Origin: Flavisolibacter sp.
GTDB lineage: Bacteria; Bacteroidota; Bacteroidia; Chitinophagales; Chitinophagaceae
Reading direction: 5' to 3'
Length of the DNA stretch: 22,092 nt
Assembly (NCBI GenBank): GCA_013695175.1
Contig: JACDAZ010000167.1
Span: forward strand, 1 to 22,092
The position numbers and the translations under genes were made by a program. Below, one piece after another: positions 8,090 through 15,699 of the stretch. Below the pieces are notes generated by a model. The model was not told where the DNA came from, ran no database searches, and worked only from the letters and a program-made list of their open reading frames with translations. Positions within the stretch are counted from its first letter, which is position 1. Each line of letters opens with the position of its first letter.

Positions 8090-11000
8090 ATGAAGAAACT
8101 AAGCTTACTTACCTCACTTTGCCTGCTCTTTATTTTTTCATCTGCTCAACAAAATTATACATACAACCAAAGTCAGGAAAAGTTTAATCAGGCAAAAGAA
8201 TATTTTCAGAAAGGTCAATACAACCTGGCATCTCCTATTTTCAAAGAGTTGCAACAATCTATAAAAGAACCTGATCGTGCAGACAGGGCTTTGCAGGTGC
8301 AGGAAATTGAATTTTATGCTATTGCATCTGCATTACAACAAAATGAAAGCCGTGCAGAATACGATGCCAAACAATATATTGATGTAACAGAAAATAATGC
8401 AAGGGTTCAAATGATGAATTTTCATTTGGCAGAATATTATTTCCGTAAACAACAATTTGCAGATGCGGCTGATTTGTATGAAAATTCAAATATTGCCAAC
8501 CTGAATAATACGGAAATAGCCCAACTGAAATTTCACCAGGCCTATTCTTATTTCACATTAAAAAGGTTTGCCCAGGCTAAACCTTTGTTTAATACCATCA
8601 GGCAAACAAAGAACGATCCCAACTTTATAGACGCTAATTATTATTATGGTTTTATTGCTTTTAGTGATAAAAATTATACAGAAGCCTTAGAGAGTTTTCG
8701 TGTTGTTGAAAATGAACCGGTGTATGAAACAATAGTGCCTTATTATATTGCTCAAATTTATTACGTACAAGGCAGGAAGGACGAATCTATTAGATATGCT
8801 GAAGGCAAAATGCAACAAGGTAAAGCACAACATTATGATGTTGAATTGAAGCAGCTTTTAGGTCATGCCTATTTTGAAAGAAAAGAATATGCAAAGGCAG
8901 CACCTTATTTGCAGGATTTTGTTACCAAATCAAATAATGTTCGTCGCGAAGATCTTTATGAACTTTCATATGCATATTATCAAACCGATAATATGACAAA
9001 AGCAATTGAAGGATTTAAGCAATTGAGTGGACGAGAAGATACATTAAGCCAGCATGCTATGTATCTTTTAGGTGATGCCTATTTACGTACAAATCAAAAG
9101 CCGAATGCCCGCAATGCTTTCATGTTCAGTTCCACCAACAACAGCAATCTTACTCAACGTGAGATTTCAAGGTTTAATTATGCAAAGCTTTCTTATGAGT
9201 TAGGTTACCAGGATGAAGCATTAAAAAATTTAAGGTCATTTATAAATGATTATCCGGGTTCGGTCTATCGCAATGAGGCAACCGAACTTTTAGTAGGCGC
9301 ACTGGCAAATACAAATAATTATCGTGATGCTATGGCAATGCTGGAGAGTATTCAAAATCCTTCTCAAAATGTAAGGCGTTTGTATCCACGAATTTTATAT
9401 GGTCGTGCAACAGAATTAATAAATGATGGAAGGTTGCAGGAAGCAGATGCACTACTGGATCGAGCTATACAAGATCAAAATAATGCATCAGTGCTTCCAT
9501 TTGTACATTTTTGGAAAGGTGAGATTGCCTATCGCCAAAACCGTATAGATGACGCTATCCGTTTTTATCATTTATATGTAAATGCAGGATCTCCAACTAA
9601 TGGAGAAGCAAATGACAAAAATGCAAAGTATAACCTTGGATATGGTTATCATCGTAAAGAAAATTATGCTGTTTCCAGAACTTATTTTGAACCATTAGCA
9701 AGAAATGTATCATTAAGTTCAGATCCTGTAACCCAGGATGCTTATATAAGAACAGCCGATGCATATTATATGTCGCGAAATTATACGCAGGCACGTACTA
9801 TGTATGATAATGTGATCAGGTTTTCATGGCCTTCAGAAGATTATGCAACTTTTCAAAAGGCTATGATTGCAGGCATCAACAGTTCATCCGAAAAAATAAC
9901 ATTGATGAACAACGTGGCAAGAAAATTTCCAAACTCTTCTCTTGTGGCCGATGCTAATATGGAAATTGCAAATACTTACCTCGCAGAATATCGCTTTAGA
10001 GAAGCCATTCCATATTTAACCAACATTACAAAAGCAACGGGTAACAATAGCCTGAAACCCCAGGCCTATTTAAAACTTGGCATTGCTAATTACAATATGA
10101 ACAATGGTAGTGAAGCTATATCTCAATTCAGGTATGTATTAAATACTTATCCTAATTCACCAGAGGCTGATGATGCTTTGGATAATCTGAGAACAATTTA
10201 TGTAGAACAGGGCAGGCCAACAGAATATGCTGAAGCAGCACGTCAGGCAGGTAAACCTTTATCTGTTAGTGCCGAAGATTCACTTACTTATACAGCAGCC
10301 GAAATTCAATTTCAAAATGGAAATACAGCAGTTGCTTTAACCTCTTTTGAAAATTATTTACAGCGTTTTCCAAATGGCAGTTATTCTATAGATGCTAATT
10401 TCTTTATAGCTGAAATTTATGGTGCACGTAAAGATTGGCCTAAAGCATTACAGCATTATGAAATTATTGCTGAACGATCGCCAAACAAATATGCAGAAAG
10501 AGGGGTATTGGCTGCTGCCAGGATCAATTTCTTTGAATTAAAAAATTATGCACAGGCAGAAAGATATTTTGGACAATTAAAAAATCTTACATCGGGGCAG
10601 GAAACAAGACTGGAAGCCATGCGTGGTTTATTAAGAAGCCAGTACCAACAACAAAAATGGACAGAAGCAGTTGAAAATGCCCGTGAGTTGGTTGCTCAAA
10701 AAGGTAGCAGTGAAGATGATAAATCTTTAGCCAATATGGCGATTGGTAAATCAGCACAGATCAGTGGGCAATATGATGTTGCCATCAATTCTTTTAAAAG
10801 TGTAGTTGCTGTAAATAAAGGCGCCCTGGCTGCCGAAGCACGTTATGAAATTGCTAATAGCTGGTTTTCATTAAACAGAATGAAGGATGCTGAAACAGCC
10901 GCTTTTGAAGTGATTAAAAAATCAGGTTCTTATGAGTGGTGGGTAACAAAATCTTATATTCTTTTAGGTGATATTTACTTTAGTCAAAAAGATTATTTCA

Positions 11001-11125
11001 ATGCTAAAGCAACTTTTCAAAGTGTAGTACAAAACAGTTTAAATGTTGAGTTAAAAACTGAAGCTCAAAGAAAATTAGACCAGGTCATTGCTGCTGAAAA
11101 AGAGGCAAGCAAATTAGTAAACTAA
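8090..11125 (+). CDS. Large periplasmic tetratricopeptide-repeat protein
   Basis: A 1011-aa protein with a signal peptide (cleavage after SSA19, mature Gln20) followed almost entirely by TPR-like helix pairs. Recognisable units recur throughout, for example FNQAKEYFQKGQYNLASPIF near the N-terminus, ALESFRVV, YARKEYAKAAPYL-like stretches, SEAISQFRYVLNTYPNSPEA in the middle and ATFQSVVQNSLN near the end. The tyrosine-rich, YPNSPEAD-type units resemble YbgF/BamD-like envelope TPRs. It is expected to be a periplasmic or outer-membrane-associated scaffold; no enzymatic motif is seen. The barrel gene follows after 15 bases, so they are one transcription unit. The exact partner is unknown. Confidence 0.85.
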   Translation: MKKLSLLTSLCLLFIFSSAQQNYTYNQSQEKFNQAKEYFQKGQYNLASPIFKELQQSIKEPDRADRALQVQEIEFYAIASALQQNESRAEYDAKQYIDVTENNARVQMMNFHLAEYYFRKQQFADAADLYENSNIANLNNTEIAQLKFHQAYSYFTLKRFAQAKPLFNTIRQTKNDPNFIDANYYYGFIAFSDKNYTEALESFRVVENEPVYETIVPYYIAQIYYVQGRKDESIRYAEGKMQQGKAQHYDVELKQLLGHAYFERKEYAKAAPYLQDFVTKSNNVRREDLYELSYAYYQTDNMTKAIEGFKQLSGREDTLSQHAMYLLGDAYLRTNQKPNARNAFMFSSTNNSNLTQREISRFNYAKLSYELGYQDEALKNLRSFINDYPGSVYRNEATELLVGALANTNNYRDAMAMLESIQNPSQNVRRLYPRILYGRATELINDGRLQEADALLDRAIQDQNNASVLPFVHFWKGEIAYRQNRIDDAIRFYHLYVNAGSPTNGEANDKNAKYNLGYGYHRKENYAVSRTYFEPLARNVSLSSDPVTQDAYIRTADAYYMSRNYTQARTMYDNVIRFSWPSEDYATFQKAMIAGINSSSEKITLMNNVARKFPNSSLVADANMEIANTYLAEYRFREAIPYLTNITKATGNNSLKPQAYLKLGIANYNMNNGSEAISQFRYVLNTYPNSPEADDALDNLRTIYVEQGRPTEYAEAARQAGKPLSVSAEDSLTYTAAEIQFQNGNTAVALTSFENYLQRFPNGSYSIDANFFIAEIYGARKDWPKALQHYEIIAERSPNKYAERGVLAAARINFFELKNYAQAERYFGQLKNLTSGQETRLEAMRGLLRSQYQQQKWTEAVENARELVAQKGSSEDDKSLANMAIGKSAQISGQYDVAINSFKSVVAVNKGALAAEARYEIANSWFSLNRMKDAETAAFEVIKKSGSYEWWVTKSYILLGDIYFSQKDYFNAKATFQSVVQNSLNVELKTEAQRKLDQVIAAEKEASKLVN

Positions 11126-11140
11126 CCGCAAAATATAAAT

Positions 11141-12769
11141 ATGCGTTCTTTCAATATAATATTTGTTTTAGTAATCTTTACAGGATCTGCAGTATCGGCA
11201 CAGGATACAACAAGAAGAAGAGAAGTAAGTGTAACATCGCAATTTAAACCTGTTTTAAAAGAAGCTGCCAAAGTAAATTTTGATGCTTCTCCTCCAACTG
11301 CAGATACTTCCACACCCAGACTGCAATATAATATTCCAAATCAAAATCTTGCATTGGCTTACCAGCCGGGAAGCCTTCGTCCACTTGCATTAGGTATAGA
11401 TACTATAGGCAGGTGGGATAACTGGAATTATGTAAAACTTGGCTATGGAAGCCTGAGCACTCCTTATTTTGAAACAGGAATTTCTTTGGGTGATGGTAAT
11501 GCAGCCGGACTCAACATTTTTGGTCGCCACATTTCATCCAAAGGAAAAATAGAATTCCAGGATTATGCAAATACTGATGTTGAATTAAATGGGTTTTTAA
11601 AGAGTGGTAACCAGGAATGGACAGGACGTTTTGGAGTGTCAGAAGACAGGTATAATAAATTTGGATTTCAACCAAAATCTATAGTTGTACCGGATGATTC
11701 TCTTAAAGTGAAATTACAAAATTTAAGTGCACGAGTAGGACTTAGAAATATCGATCGTACTGATTTAGGTATTTCATATACACCGCAGATAAAGTTTGAT
11801 GCTTTTAAAGACGGTATAGATAACAGTGAAGCACAAATGTATTTTGATCTGCCGGTACGTAAAACTTTAGGCGGCACTTTTGAAGCTGAAGTGCGTGCAG
11901 AAGCAAACATATGGAGGTATACGCCCCGTTCGCAAAGTGCTGCTAGCAATAACTGGTTTGCAATTTCACCGGCTTTACTTTTTAAAACAGAAAATGCCAA
12001 TATACAGGCTGGTATAAAACCGGCATGGGATAATGGGGAATTTCGACTTTTTCCAAATGTTACTGCAGAAATTAAATCATCAAATAATCAGGTAACCTTG
12101 CAGGCAGGATGGATAGGATATATACGCAGTAATACTTATAGAATGTTAGCTGAAACTAATCCATGGCTTTGGGCACCTCAAACTACTGCCAACTCCCGTA
12201 TTGAAGAAGTATATGGAGGTATAAAAGGATCATTAACTGATCATTTTAACTATAATATAAAAGCAGGTTTCGGTAAGGTATCAAATCAGCCTTTCTTTAT
12301 TAATGATACAGGAAGTGGTAAATCATTTGCTGTTATATATGAACCTACAACAAATCTTGTAAATGTAACAGGTGAAATAGGATATACTGTAGGAGAGAAA
12401 TTTAATCTGCAGGCAGCATTACGTTTAAATAAATTTACTGATCTTGATGTTGCAGATAAAGCATGGGGAATATTACCTTTTGAATTTACAACAACAGCCA
12501 GGTTGCAGGTATTGAAAGATCTTTATGTGCATGGTGATCTGTTTACGTTTGACGGTGGATGGTATAGAACAAAAGAAGCAGGTAGTGGGAGAACACGTGG
12601 TGTAGATTTAGGTGCAGGGTTAGAGTTTGCTGTTTATAAAAACATTAAAGTATGGGGACAATTCAATAATCTCCTAAACAATGAATATGAGCGCTGGAAG
12701 CAATATCCTGTATATGGATTTAATTTCGTTGGAGGAGTTGTATTTTCGTTTGCACAAACCAATAAGTAG
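11141..12769 (+). CDS. Outer-membrane beta-barrel, TonB-dependent-receptor-like
   Basis: A 542-aa protein with a signal peptide (cleavage after VSA20, mature Gln21). The mature N-terminus is Thr/Arg-rich, followed by REVSVTSQFKPVLKEAAKV, which resembles the plug-proximal region of Bacteroidota TonB-dependent-receptor-like proteins. The rest alternates short hydrophobic/aromatic strands (for example WNYVKLGYGSL, VYGFNFVGGVVFSF) typical of a barrel, with the final strand close to the C-terminus. It is short for a TonB receptor (usually 700 or more), and I cannot identify a full plug domain, so it may be a plugless barrel. It sits between the TPR gene and the HU-CCDC81 gene; its stop overlaps the next start by one base. 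Confidence 0.78.
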   Translation: MRSFNIIFVLVIFTGSAVSAQDTTRRREVSVTSQFKPVLKEAAKVNFDASPPTADTSTPRLQYNIPNQNLALAYQPGSLRPLALGIDTIGRWDNWNYVKLGYGSLSTPYFETGISLGDGNAAGLNIFGRHISSKGKIEFQDYANTDVELNGFLKSGNQEWTGRFGVSEDRYNKFGFQPKSIVVPDDSLKVKLQNLSARVGLRNIDRTDLGISYTPQIKFDAFKDGIDNSEAQMYFDLPVRKTLGGTFEAEVRAEANIWRYTPRSQSAASNNWFAISPALLFKTENANIQAGIKPAWDNGEFRLFPNVTAEIKSSNNQVTLQAGWIGYIRSNTYRMLAETNPWLWAPQTTANSRIEEVYGGIKGSLTDHFNYNIKAGFGKVSNQPFFINDTGSGKSFAVIYEPTTNLVNVTGEIGYTVGEKFNLQAALRLNKFTDLDVADKAWGILPFEFTTTARLQVLKDLYVHGDLFTFDGGWYRTKEAGSGRTRGVDLGAGLEFAVYKNIKVWGQFNNLLNNEYERWKQYPVYGFNFVGGVVFSFAQTNK

Positions 12770-13380
12770 TGCTTTCCTTACTCACAGCTTATTTAATACA
12801 ACATAAGAAACTCTTTATTCCTGGTATTGGAAGCTTTGAAATAAAAAGAGAACCGGCTGATCTTTCATTTGCTGACAGGCTACTTTATCCTCCTATCTTT
12901 CATATCAGTTATAATAGCAACGTGGCACCTGATGATAATCAGACTATATTATTAGCAGAAAAGGAAGGTGTTGATGCAACTACCTTAACATCACGCTTAC
13001 AAGTTTTAAGTGATAGGATAAAGCAACAGCTTGATAATGGACCATTTATATGGAATGGGATAGGTGTTCTTTCCCTGCAAAAAAACAAAATTGTATTTGT
13101 GCAGGAAGACAGAGTGCTTCTTTTACCTGTACCAGCTAATAAGATTATTAGGGATCATGTAAGGCATAAAGTACTTCGTGGTGACAATGAATACCAGGAT
13201 GAAATTAAAGAAACAGCAAGTCCTGCAGCAAAAAAAACAATAAGGTTACATTATATACTCTGGGGTGTGTTATTGGTTGCCTTAATTTTTACCGGGATTC
13301 ATTTTTATAAAAATGGTTTTAAAGTAGCCTCAACCGGATCTAAAGTAAAAGCAGTTTCTTTGCCGGCTTCAACCAGGTAA
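12769..13380 (+). CDS. HU-CCDC81-type domain protein with one transmembrane segment
   Basis: A 203-aa protein. Residues 1-125 match the paired HU/IHF-like domains of Bacteroidota HU-CCDC81 proteins, with the LLTAYLIQHKKLFIPGIGSF opening and a second unit from about 62 with FIWNGIGVLSL. A single membrane span follows at 162-180, then only about 23 residues. Family members usually continue into a periplasmic SPOR domain; none is visible here before the stop. The HU part would face the cytoplasm and the tail the periplasm. The start is GTG, overlapping the barrel stop in TAGTG (12767-12771), so translation is likely coupled. No convincing ATG alternative keeps the N-terminal motif. Confidence 0.82.
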   Translation: MLSLLTAYLIQHKKLFIPGIGSFEIKREPADLSFADRLLYPPIFHISYNSNVAPDDNQTILLAEKEGVDATTLTSRLQVLSDRIKQQLDNGPFIWNGIGVLSLQKNKIVFVQEDRVLLLPVPANKIIRDHVRHKVLRGDNEYQDEIKETASPAAKKTIRLHYILWGVLLVALIFTGIHFYKNGFKVASTGSKVKAVSLPASTR

Positions 13381-13382
13381 CT

Positions 13383-14282
13383 ATGGATGGAATTGTTCAT
13401 TATGATACTTGTCCTGTTTGTAACAGCAACAACATATCTCCACTGTTGACGGTAAAAGATCATACTGTATCAGGTAAAGAATTTGTTATCTGGCATTGTC
13501 AGCAATGCACACTTCGTTTTACACAGGATGTACCTTCAGAAGATTCTATTGTTGATTATTATAAAGCAGAAGAATATATTTCACATACAGATACATCAAA
13601 GGGTTTAGTAAATAAACTATATAAAAAAGTAAGACAATATACCTTACAACAAAAAGCCGGTTTAATAATTTCTGAAACAGGAATCAAGGAAGGAAGGATT
13701 TTGGATTTAGGTTGCGGAACCGGGTCTTTTGTTGATGTTATGAAAAAGAGAGGGTGGAAGGTTACAGGAATAGAACAAGACAGTGATGCACGAAAAATGG
13801 CGAAAGAACTGTATAGTTTAGATATCCTGCCGTCATCAGAGTTTAAAAATTTGCAGTATAAATCCTTTGATGTAATAACACTTTGGCATGTAATGGAACA
13901 TATACACGACTTGCATGCATATGTAAAACACCTTAAAACAGTTTTAAAGGATAACGGTAAAATATTTATTGCAGTACCTAATTATAATTCTTCAGATGCG
14001 GATGCATACAAACTTTATTGGGCCGCTTATGATGTTCCCCGGCATCTATATCATTTTACGCCAAAAGCTATGGCTTTACTTATGCAGCAACATGGATTAA
14101 AAATAATAGGTATGAAGCCTATGTGGTTTGACAGTTATTATGTAAGTATGTTGAGTAGTAAATACAAAAATGGAAAAATAAAATGGCCTGGTGCTATACT
14201 AAACGGCATAAAATCTTCTCTAAAAACAATACAAAACAAAGAAAGAAGCAGTTCTTTGATTTATGTGATTACTAAAAACTAG
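13383..14282 (+). CDS. Class I SAM-dependent methyltransferase with N-terminal zinc ribbon
   Basis: A 299-aa protein. Cys10, Cys13, Cys39 and Cys42 form a CPVC...CQQC zinc-ribbon. The SAM-binding motif I is ILDLGCGTGSF (106-116), with the acidic residue ending strand 2 in VTGIEQD (127-133), and ITLWHVMEHIHD follows as the post-motif segment of Methyltransf_23-type enzymes. The C-terminal MWFDSYYVSMLSSKYKNGK is a pattern seen in Bacteroidota members. It methylates an unknown small molecule, lipid or sugar. It begins 2 bases after the HU-CCDC81 stop, so it is the last gene of that unit; a functional link to it is inferred only from position. Confidence 0.86.
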   Translation: MDGIVHYDTCPVCNSNNISPLLTVKDHTVSGKEFVIWHCQQCTLRFTQDVPSEDSIVDYYKAEEYISHTDTSKGLVNKLYKKVRQYTLQQKAGLIISETGIKEGRILDLGCGTGSFVDVMKKRGWKVTGIEQDSDARKMAKELYSLDILPSSEFKNLQYKSFDVITLWHVMEHIHDLHAYVKHLKTVLKDNGKIFIAVPNYNSSDADAYKLYWAAYDVPRHLYHFTPKAMALLMQQHGLKIIGMKPMWFDSYYVSMLSSKYKNGKIKWPGAILNGIKSSLKTIQNKERSSSLIYVITKN

Positions 14283-14288
14283 TAGAGA

Positions 14289-14376
14289 GGAACGCAGGTT
14301 TTGAAGATTGTTAAGATTTACACCGATCTTCTTTTAATTTTTTCAAAATGTATTATTAAATCAGCGCAATCAGCCT
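14289..14376. repeat. Imperfect palindromic repeat, copy 1 (degenerate)
   Basis: The left arm (14289-14327) begins GGAACGCAGGTTTT and aligns over 39 bases with the left arm of copy 3. The right arm is decayed: TCAGCGCAATCAGCC (14361-14375) corresponds to part of the right arm of copies 2 and 3, and the terminal GTTATCTGCGTTCC is lost. The centre differs from the other two copies. Confidence 0.65.
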
Positions 14377-14389
14377 TCTATATAAAAAG

Positions 14390-14500
14390 GGAACGCTGGT
14401 TTTATGATTATTAAGATTAACACAGATCTTTATTTTAAATTCATCAGGAATATATCAATAAATCCGCGCCAATCTTCACCATCAGCGTTATCTGCGTTCC
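14390..14500. repeat. Imperfect palindromic repeat, copy 2
   Basis: A 111-base unit that starts GGAACGCTGG and ends ATCTGCGTTCC. The ends are inverted complements (GGAACGC/GCGTTCC), and the inner arms share the AAGATT, CACAGAT/CGCGGAT pattern. The centre, with AATTCATCAGGAATATATCAAT, is nearly identical to copy 3. Start-to-start distance to copy 3 is 124 bases. Confidence 0.85.
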
Positions 14501-14513
14501 ATTTACTAAGTAG

Positions 14514-14623
14514 GGAACGCAGGTTTTTATGATTATTAAGATTAACACAGATCTTTATTTAAATTCATCAGGAATATATCAATTACCCGCGCCAATCTTC
14601 ACCATCAGCGTTATCTGTGTTCC
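14514..14623. repeat. Imperfect palindromic repeat, copy 3
   Basis: A 110-base unit starting GGAACGCAGG and ending ATCTGTGTTCC. Aligned by hand, its 39-base arms are complementary at 24 positions. It is nearly identical to copy 2 through the left arm and centre. No coding potential, and no transposase nearby. It ends 17 bases before the glutaminyl cyclase stop codon. Confidence 0.85.
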
Positions 14624-14640
14624 ATTTCAGCTTTCTAAAA

Positions 14641-15441
14641 TTAATGTGGAAAATCAAGTTCATAAATCTCCGGCCACAATTTACCTGTAACATATATTTT
14701 TTTTGTTTCAGGATTGTAAGCAATACCATTTAAGAAATCGACTTTTGGATCCTTAGCCTTAGCCCTGTTTACAATATCTGTAAGATCTAGTTTGGCTACA
14801 ACCTGTCCGCTTGATGGATCTATTTTAAGTATATATGGATATTGCCATTGATTAGCATATACATAACCGTTAATAAATTCCAGTTCGTTCAGGTTAGGGG
14901 CAGGACTTCCGTTTTCTGTTATACCCAATGTTCGTAATAATCTAAAATCGGATGCATCATAAAAATATAAGTTGCTGTCACCCGTGGAAACGATTAATTC
15001 TTCTCCGTTATCAGTAATTCCCCAGCCTTCAGTATTTAAATTCATTTCTCTGACCAGTTTAAAATCTCTAGCAGTGTATACCAAAACTTTCTTGTTTTGC
15101 CAGGTTAGCTGGTAAATAGTATCATTTAATATGGTAATACCTTCACCAAAAAGTTGAGGATCTAAAGAAGTGGATCTGATAGCTTTTCCTGTTTTAAGAT
15201 CAACCTGCATGATCCGTGATTTACCTTCCAACCCAGTGCCTTCATACAATTCGCCATTATAAAATGTCAATCCCTGTGTAAATGAAGAAGTATCATGTGG
15301 ATAAGAAGCTAAAACAGAATAATTAAGTAATGGGGTAGACATAGTAGATGAACCGGTTCCATTTGAGTTAGAGTTATCATCTGATGTACAAGAAGTTACA
15401 GATATTAAAAAAATTAAAGCATATAAAAAACCAATCTTCAT
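14641..15441 (-). CDS. Glutaminyl-peptide cyclotransferase (glutamine cyclotransferase) lipoprotein
   Basis: A 266-aa five-bladed propeller cyclase of the plant/bacterial type. Hallmarks are FTQGLTFYNGELYEGTG (with the conserved Gln and the acidic E of LYEGTG), WGITDNGEELIVSTGDSNL, LNELEFINGYVYANQWQ and LNGIAYNPE...VTGKLWPEIYE. It converts N-terminal glutamine of proteins to pyroglutamate, releasing ammonia. I start at the ATG at 15441: MKIGFLYALIFLISVTSC is a good lipoprotein signal with lipobox VTSC and Cys18. An in-frame ATG 33 bases further upstream (15474) would add 11 residues before it and is less likely. After the Cys comes TSDDNSNSN, which resembles an acidic surface-export signal. 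It is divergent from the M43 protease gene. Confidence 0.88.
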   Translation of the reverse strand: MKIGFLYALIFLISVTSCTSDDNSNSNGTGSSTMSTPLLNYSVLASYPHDTSSFTQGLTFYNGELYEGTGLEGKSRIMQVDLKTGKAIRSTSLDPQLFGEGITILNDTIYQLTWQNKKVLVYTARDFKLVREMNLNTEGWGITDNGEELIVSTGDSNLYFYDASDFRLLRTLGITENGSPAPNLNELEFINGYVYANQWQYPYILKIDPSSGQVVAKLDLTDIVNRAKAKDPKVDFLNGIAYNPETKKIYVTGKLWPEIYELDFPH

Positions 15442-15445
15442 TTTA

Positions 15446-15453
15446 CAAATGTA
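15446..15453 (-). promoter_or_regulatory. Possible -7 box abutting the cyclase start
   Basis: The minus strand reads TACATTTG, an exact TAnnTTTG match, 4 bases before the ATG at 15441. If used, the mRNA would be almost leaderless. No -33 TTG is seen at the right distance, so this may be chance. Confidence 0.22.
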
Positions 15454-15496
15454 AATGTTCAAAAATTTAAGCATGGATCATTTATATTGGTGATGC

Positions 15497-15527
15497 TTTG
15501 ATTTTAAAAATTTAAGATTTACATTTG
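15497..15527 (+). promoter_or_regulatory. Bacteroidota-type promoter for the M43 protease gene
   Basis: TTTG (15497-15500), a 19-base spacer and TACATTTG (15520-15527) match the Bacteroidota vegetative promoter consensus TTTG-N19-21-TAnnTTTG at every defined position and in spacing. It points toward the M43 gene. Transcription would begin near 15533, leaving a leader of about 165 bases before the ATG at 15700. This is the best promoter match in the window. Confidence 0.6.
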
Positions 15528-15699
15528 ATCTTATCTGAGAGCTAACCGTATCCCTTAAAGAACCTCACCTCCAAATTATCCTCATTTTATTTTATTAGTC
15601 CAAGTTCCGGGAAAAATTACGCCTATTTGTATCTAATATCGTTTAAAAGACTCATAGCAATTTCCGCAATCCCTATGTGCGCCGTTAACATTTGGAACT

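Larger units (their letters stand above)
14283..14640. other. 358-base convergent intergenic region filled by repeats
   Basis: This is the only stretch over 300 bases without a gene. It lies between the 3' ends of the methyltransferase (+) and the glutaminyl cyclase (-). It holds three tandemly spaced copies of an imperfect palindromic element (listed separately) and no open frame of note. No canonical intrinsic terminator with a T-run is seen. Confidence 0.8.

Noticed and set aside
11668..12000. A 110-codon minus-strand frame within the barrel gene
   Set aside because: Antisense to a protein with signal peptide and barrel strands; no independent support.
14289..14623. The repeated region as a CRISPR array
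   Set aside because: Only three units of about 110 bases with conserved centres, no short identical repeats with unique spacers, and no cas genes nearby.
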